NCBI GenBank assembly: GCA_022457155.1
Contig: JAJGOT010000214.1
Location: 217,501 to 281,500, forward strand
DNA from: Cladopsammia gracilis
Lineage: Eukaryota > Cnidaria > Anthozoa > Scleractinia > Dendrophylliidae
DNA length: 64,000 nucleotides
Reading direction: 5' to 3'
The position numbers and the translations under genes are program-made. This document shows positions 58,729 through 64,000 of this stretch, in pieces (positions within the stretch are counted from its first letter, which is position 1; the number at the start of each line of letters is the position of its first letter). The notes below the pieces were generated by a model. The model was not told the origin of the DNA, ran no database searches, and worked only from the letters and a program-made list of their open reading frames with translations.

Positions 58729-61700
58729 TCAAGCACAGCTGGCAGAACTATACCCTTAAAATATAACTTCCCAATTTCGATACTTTCTGTAAGTCTAACA
58801 TAGTCTTAGCAACTTTATTCCTCTAGTGTTTGTCAGTCAAGACTTACGATGTTTAAAAATCGGCACTTTCAAAGATATCTGTTTTGAAATTACTTTATTG
58901 TTTAACACGGTTTCTCAGCAGCGATAAAAGAATACGCTCTATTGTTACGACAAATCCGATTATTTTAATTACTACTTTGTTTATTACGACAAATCCGATT
59001 ATTTTAATTACTATAGTTTGTTAAAAAAATTTCATGAATTTTAACCGGAGTATAATAAAAATATTTCCAGCTGTGTCACCTAGCCCCTTCCGCTGTTGAC
59101 AGCAGGCGAGGTTCCCTGTTTTTTGCTTTTGAATAATTTCAACAATAAATGTGATCATCCTTTGTGGTGGTTTGTTTTTGTGTTGCATAAAGTTACCACC
59201 AGCGCTGTAAATATGCTAGTAGCATTTAATTAATCTAAAAGTACAGTTAAAGACATAGTACAAAAATGTTCGTTCATTGAATTCAACATGGCGAAAAGAA
59301 TCCGAACTGATAACGGCTGGACAGGACAGCTGTTACGTTCCTGTTGTCGTTCACCGCTGTCATGAACTAAATTTACATGATGTGGGGCGACTTTGAAGGT
59401 AGGCGACCGTCGGGAATTATTGAACATTATTCCATCATCCCATCTTCGTTTGCTTTTCATATAGTTTTTAAACTGAAGTGCCACATGTATAATAATTCAA
59501 GAGTGTCGAAGGGATAGCCGGTAGCCAGTCGAGGACAAATATACTAAGCCTTGCAAATTTTTGGTTTCTGGATAAATAAACTGATAAATAAGGATATAAA
59601 TAAACTGGATAAATAATGACTAAACATAAGCGAAGATGGACACTCGAATACATTAGAAAGTCTATTGTTGTACAGTTATCTGTCAGTATCCTTGGTTCTA
59701 ACAGCTTTGTAGTTCCCTCTCTCATACTCTCTTATAATGTTCTCTTGAAGAAAGAGTCTACTTGTCTAATTTAACGAGAATATAACCTCGATTTAAATTC
59801 ACCGTGAAAGTGGTCAAGAGCCCAGCGGGACAAATCGCTGGTGAAGCGAACGCGAGAGTTTCAAATCTTGTCGATCCTGGTGAAAATCTGAACAGAAAAA
59901 AGAATTAAAACTTTTGAGACCCATAAGAGTGGACGAGGGCGCGTCAAATCTTTACACAGGAACGAGGCTTAAGGAGTTTAAAACCTCCGATAATTCGGGT
60001 TTCAACTTATCTTTTTGTCAAAAATAAAGTTTAACGTTAATTAGCAGTAATCGTGTTTACCACTGCTTCAATTCGCCGCCGTGTTTATTTTGATCAGAAT
60101 TGTGCCGAAGAAAACAAAACATGTTACGAACGCGTCTACTCCAGTTGCTCATCTTGACGAGCAATAGACCTCTTTAGCTTGTACATTTTGTTTTCCCAAT
60201 GTAGGTCATGTGATGTTCTCAAAGGAATATGTCCTTTGTCTTTTCATAAATTATGCATACATATGCACGTGAAGAAAACAAAATTTTAAAGAAACTGTTC
60301 TCCAGGGTAACATCACATGACCTACATTGGGAAAACAAAACGTACAAGCTAAAGAGGTCTATTGTGCTGCACCATTTTAGTTTTAGCTGCTAAACCCGCT
60401 GTTTCATGTTATGTATAATTGTGTTTTGTGTAGTTTATTTTTCGACTATTTTCTTAAAATAACGACAGATTTGGCTGATAATATCTCGCATAAGCGTCCG
60501 TGTCGTCAACTATAAAAGTTGCGGGCCTGCATTATTGTTATGGGTTCTTGCTGGGAATATGATGTTGTATCACCAAATGCCATCAAATATATAACTTTAA
60601 GTACAGGAATGCAAGGATGGAAGTGAATTACCGTTCATCGAATTTGGTTTCTTGACCGCCTGTCAAGAAAACAAAATTGTCATTTTTGTGGAATTTTTCC
60701 TTGGTTAATATTTATTTGCTTTCATTTCGTATGGCGAGTTTTCTTTTATATTTCAAGATAGTAAAGCAAGCTTAAAAACAAGCTCCTGGTCATAATCATG
60801 AAATCACGATATGCCGGGGGGGAGGGGGGGGGGGGGGGCGGTATGCAGCTCTTACAAGGTCTTCTCTGATTAACCGAGAAAACAATACAACAAACGACAC
60901 AACAATGGCTAACAATAGACCTTAGCCCTGAAAACAATAGAGCTGCGTGGTATACAGGTCCAATGAAATTAGAGGTTCTAAAGAGCTGCGTGGCTACTGC
61001 AGCCGGGACAGTGTCCCTATAAAACGAAAGTCTATATACTTAATGCAAATGAATGTTTTGATATTAATTCCGGTAGCTAATACGTTAAAAATACGAGCAA
61101 CAAAATATAGTCGACAAATGCACAGTTTCATCTTCTCAAAAGGAAGCGTGGAGATGAGATGAACATATTTCAGGGAGGGGAATTTTAAAAAAAATAATTT
61201 TTATATTTAGCTGACGTGGTATTTGCGGCCTGAATATGGTACCTTGTTAGCGCAACATAAACCAAAAAATAAATAAAACAATGTCATAAAAATAAACTAT
61301 TCAAGAGTCAAAGCAGAAATATGCCAGGAGATAATTTTGTCTCGCTATATAAATTAAGAACAAGAGGCACCACTTGTAGCCTATACTCATGCGCTTGCAT
61401 AAGAAAGTTTCACGGTTTATTTTAACTGGATCACGCACCCCTTCCCCCTCAACGAATTCTGCGTGACATACCAAAGAACCGTCGTCGAGACACGTTTTCT
61501 GTACTTGCTGTGAATATTTAATTTATTGATTCCCGATCAAATCCACACTCGGCTTACATTTCCCAAACAGTCACTTATTTCTGTTACATTTGAAAAGACT
61601 ACTTTTAAAAGTAATGAAATCAGTAAACGACTGGGCTATTTTTTAATTTTAGCAGTTCTCAAAAACAGTATTACGCGACCGTCTGTTGACAACTGTACTC

Positions 61701-62824
61701 GCTTTGAATATTTAATTTATTGATTCCAGATCAAATATACGCTCGTCTTTTATTTCCCAGAAACTGATTTGGAAATAAAAATTGCAAAACATACCCAGAC
61801 ATCTTTGCGTAAGGCGAAGTGTGTGAAGTTAGAACTATAAAATTACATGTAAGTCTTGTTTTGTTTACATAATATCAGAAATCATTTATTATTGAACACG
61901 TTTTACAAACATTTCTCCAAAACTAGCTAGAACACAAAGAAAAAGTCAATCACAAATTGATATCAACATAAGTTCTCTTCGAAAAATGAAATTTCTTTTC
62001 CGGTAAAGTCCAAATGCTAGTGGCTTGACTCGGCTATTTGAAAACAAGAACGTGATTACGGGCACTTCGAATTATCACGAGGTCGCGTGTCAACCAATTA
62101 GACCAGTGAAAGTCGTCCGGCGGGATACCGGAAACTTTAAAAAAAAAAAGTCAATTTGTGACCACGAAAAGAAATTCGACCGGAACCTAAACTCGTGTCG
62201 CTGCGCGCACGAGTAAAAAGCTACATACAAATAAAGTCGTCTTCAAACTGGATAAGTCACTTTTATGTTTTGTATACGCAATAGATCCGTGCATTCGATA
62301 TCGATCTTGAATTGCTATAAAATGTACACATTATTTAATTGCAAAACAAAAACATGGGATAATATTCTTCGTTTTACAAAAGTTCTGATTTCTAGAAAAA
62401 TAAATTCACGTTTTAAAAAATCGGACAAATGAGAGCGGAGTTATTATATTTAGCCACCAAATAATCCAAAGTCCCATACATGTACTGTTGTTATCTCCTC
62501 AACCCTCCCCCCCCCCCCCCCCCCCCAACCAAACAATTTATGGCGTCACAAACCGTGAAAATCGCTCCAAAAGAGAATAACATTCGACAAGCTAAGTTTT
62601 AAGTTAATTTTATTTTCAAACATTCATAATAGACCCACATTTAAGGTTTATTTGTTCTATGTTATTTTATTTACGTTCGCCCGCCTTATACAAATGTCTC
62701 ACAGAGACAGTAATTTACAATGCAAATATCATACAACGATAAGATTCCGCTTAGCTTCTCTACTTTCGCACCAGTAATAATCTGGTAAAAAAATCTCTGA
62801 TGGCTACCTTTGGTTTCATAATTC
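58729..62824. other. Duplicated flank (copy of 37.1-40.1 kb) with private insertions
   Basis: No gene is seen. It carries the distal conserved block (59336-59400), a copy of the TTTCTTGACCGCCTGTCAAG hairpin near 60647, long G and C homopolymers (60816-60838 and 62506-62526), and minus-strand AATAAA signals for gene F near 62645. Relative to 39466-39520, about 860 bp at 61362-62217 is extra; inside it AATATTTAATTTATTGATTCC occurs twice (about 61512 and 61707). Confidence 0.55.
60162..60364. mobile_element. MITE absent from the paralogous site at 38.4 kb
   Basis: AGACCTCTTTAGCTTGTACA and TGTACAAGCTAAAGAGGTCT-type ends form inverted repeats of about 54 bp (continuing through CCCAATGTAGGTCATGTGATG). 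At 38400-38412 the duplicate reads straight through GAGCAATTGTGCTGC, so the insertion post-dates the segmental duplication. Confidence 0.85.
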
Positions 62825-64000
62825 CTAGGAGCACAACGTCTTGGCAACTATCATGAAATCCAGTCGCATTTCGAGAAGGTTGGTGTACAAATCTTCCATC
62901 ATGGCGGACGCTCGCAGAGCTATCCCTTGAAGTGTTAAAGTTGCTGCCTGCGGTTTTCCTTGCTTTGCTACTGCGGAGCTCTGGGTACTAGTGAGAGAGC
63001 TGCTTGTTGCATTAATGACAACGTTTATGTTGGGACGAACGACCGCTGAACTTGATTGTCCAGACTGCAAAGGAAGAGAAAAAAATGTTAGTTAGAAGGG
63101 AAGTTGGACATTATATTCAGTTTTGTGATAGAAAAGTTACTTAAAACGTCTGCCTACAGCGAACAAAGATGAACTACAAAATAGCATTAAAAAAACTAAC
63201 CTCAGGGAGCACACTTTGAATCGCTTGAATAAAATATATGATATTTCCAACTGCCCATTTTATTTGTTGTAGCTGATATGTTACATCCCTGGCGACTGAG
63301 AAGGCACCGAATTGTCTCTTGAACTTGGTTAAGTGCTGGATACACACCTTTAAAATTCGTCGGTTTACTTCCAATGTGCTTTCAGGCTGTCAAGATTAAA
63401 AACATACGTATATACGATATGATGTATTTATTAAAATGCTAACACTGAAATAAACTTTACTAGTCGTGTTACACCAGATTCAGCTGAATATTTTCTTTTC
63501 TGTGTTTATCATCTCAATCATAAATAAACGTATACATCCGGTGATACGCTTTTCACAAAAGACGCGGACAATCCAATGGACCAATCAGAACGCAAATTAA
63601 AAGCAAATACACGTGACCTGCTCGTTTTGGTGCTAAGTGATGTAAAAATGAAAGAGAACGCAAGTTGTAATAGCCCCAAGAAAGCAGACACTTAGATTTT
63701 GATCCGAAAAGTGTTATTTAGGTGCACCTAGGCTAAACAGCTTACCATGTAAGTTAATTGCGGAATATATAAATAAATTATTCTTTAAAGCAAAATGTTA
63801 CAAACTTAGGACACATACATTATGAGGAAGGTTAAAGATATTTTAACAAATCTGTCATGCTTTTTTAAATTCTATTTTATATTATAAGCATAATCGGAAA
63901 AAAAATAGATAAATGTTTGTTCTCACCGTTGTTTTATTTATGTTTTGTGGGCTGGTAAATTCCGATATCTGTATGTCTGATAATCTGTATAAGTTGTTCT
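62825..64000 (-). CDS. Gene F (partial): duplicate of gene D
   Basis: Exon 5 (63064-62825, 79 residues plus stop), exon 4 (63386-63201, 62 residues) and the 3' part of exon 3 (to 63927) lie within the window; exons 1-2 lie beyond it. Splice phases equal those of D. Exon 5 differs from D at about a dozen residues and lacks three codons in the Ser/Thr-rich loop, but keeps IALRASA, the last helix and the terminal KTLCS. The exon 4 donor is GTTAGT rather than GTAAGT. All visible frames are open, so F is probably functional. Exon 3 frame conservation supports the D exon 3 call. Confidence 0.75.

Overview
The window looks like nuclear DNA of a cnidarian, most likely a stony coral. It is AT-rich, its genes are multi-exon with GT-AG introns, and much of it is short repeats: a tRNA-derived SINE of a type I associate with corals, many foldback/MITE elements, TTAGGG-like blocks and (TA)n tracts. 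No operons, bacterial signals or complete tRNA/rRNA genes are visible. The species call is inference.

The main content is a cluster of minus-strand genes for small secreted, predominantly helical proteins that I do not recognise as a described cnidarian family. I could assemble them exon by exon: A (8784-15424), B (24185-27822, disrupted), C (32493-36855), D (40079-46357), E (51783-55582) and F (62825 to the window edge, partial). Each complete gene has five coding exons. The first is tiny (7-13 coding bases) and ends in phase 1; exon 2 carries the signal peptide and a first helix; exon 3 is a short loop; exon 4 has two helices; exon 5 has a Pro/Ser/Thr-rich loop and a last helix. All later introns are phase 0. 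Exon sizes, the 1-0-0-0 phases and (in D and E) a Cys before helix A plus a Cys at the C terminus match vertebrate long-chain class I helical cytokine genes (erythropoietin, growth hormone, IL-6). My proposal is that this is an expanded cnidarian locus of class I helical cytokine-like ligands. The exon models are read from the sequence; the cytokine assignment is inference.

Layout: 1-8.0 kb is repeat-rich and geneless. Units 8.0-23.45 kb (A) and 23.46-30.19 kb (B) are tandem duplicates of one another; the A unit was swollen by later insertions, including about 5.5 kb in its upstream spacer. C (32.5-36.9 kb) is an older relative sharing the same promoter and upstream flank. D (40.1-46.4 kb) and F (62.8 kb onward) are copies made by a segmental duplication of 36.8-43 kb onto 58.4-64 kb, which also left an orphan copy of the C-type promoter and first exon at 58.5 kb. 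E (51.8-55.6 kb) is the most canonical gene.

A, B, C and the orphan copy share a compact promoter: a TATA element about 100 bp before the ATG, an AP-1 site about 110-230 bp further upstream and a distal conserved block near -0.8 kb. D and E have their own TATA elements 80-90 bp before the ATG. This layout suggests inducible, high-turnover immune or stress ligands evolving by birth and death. Repeats shape the genes directly: a 195-bp palindrome with a stop codon interrupts exon 4 of B, a long hairpin lies just after the stop codon of E, a hammerhead-ribozyme-like element sits in intron 1 of D, and a THAP-domain fragment sits in intron 3 of A.
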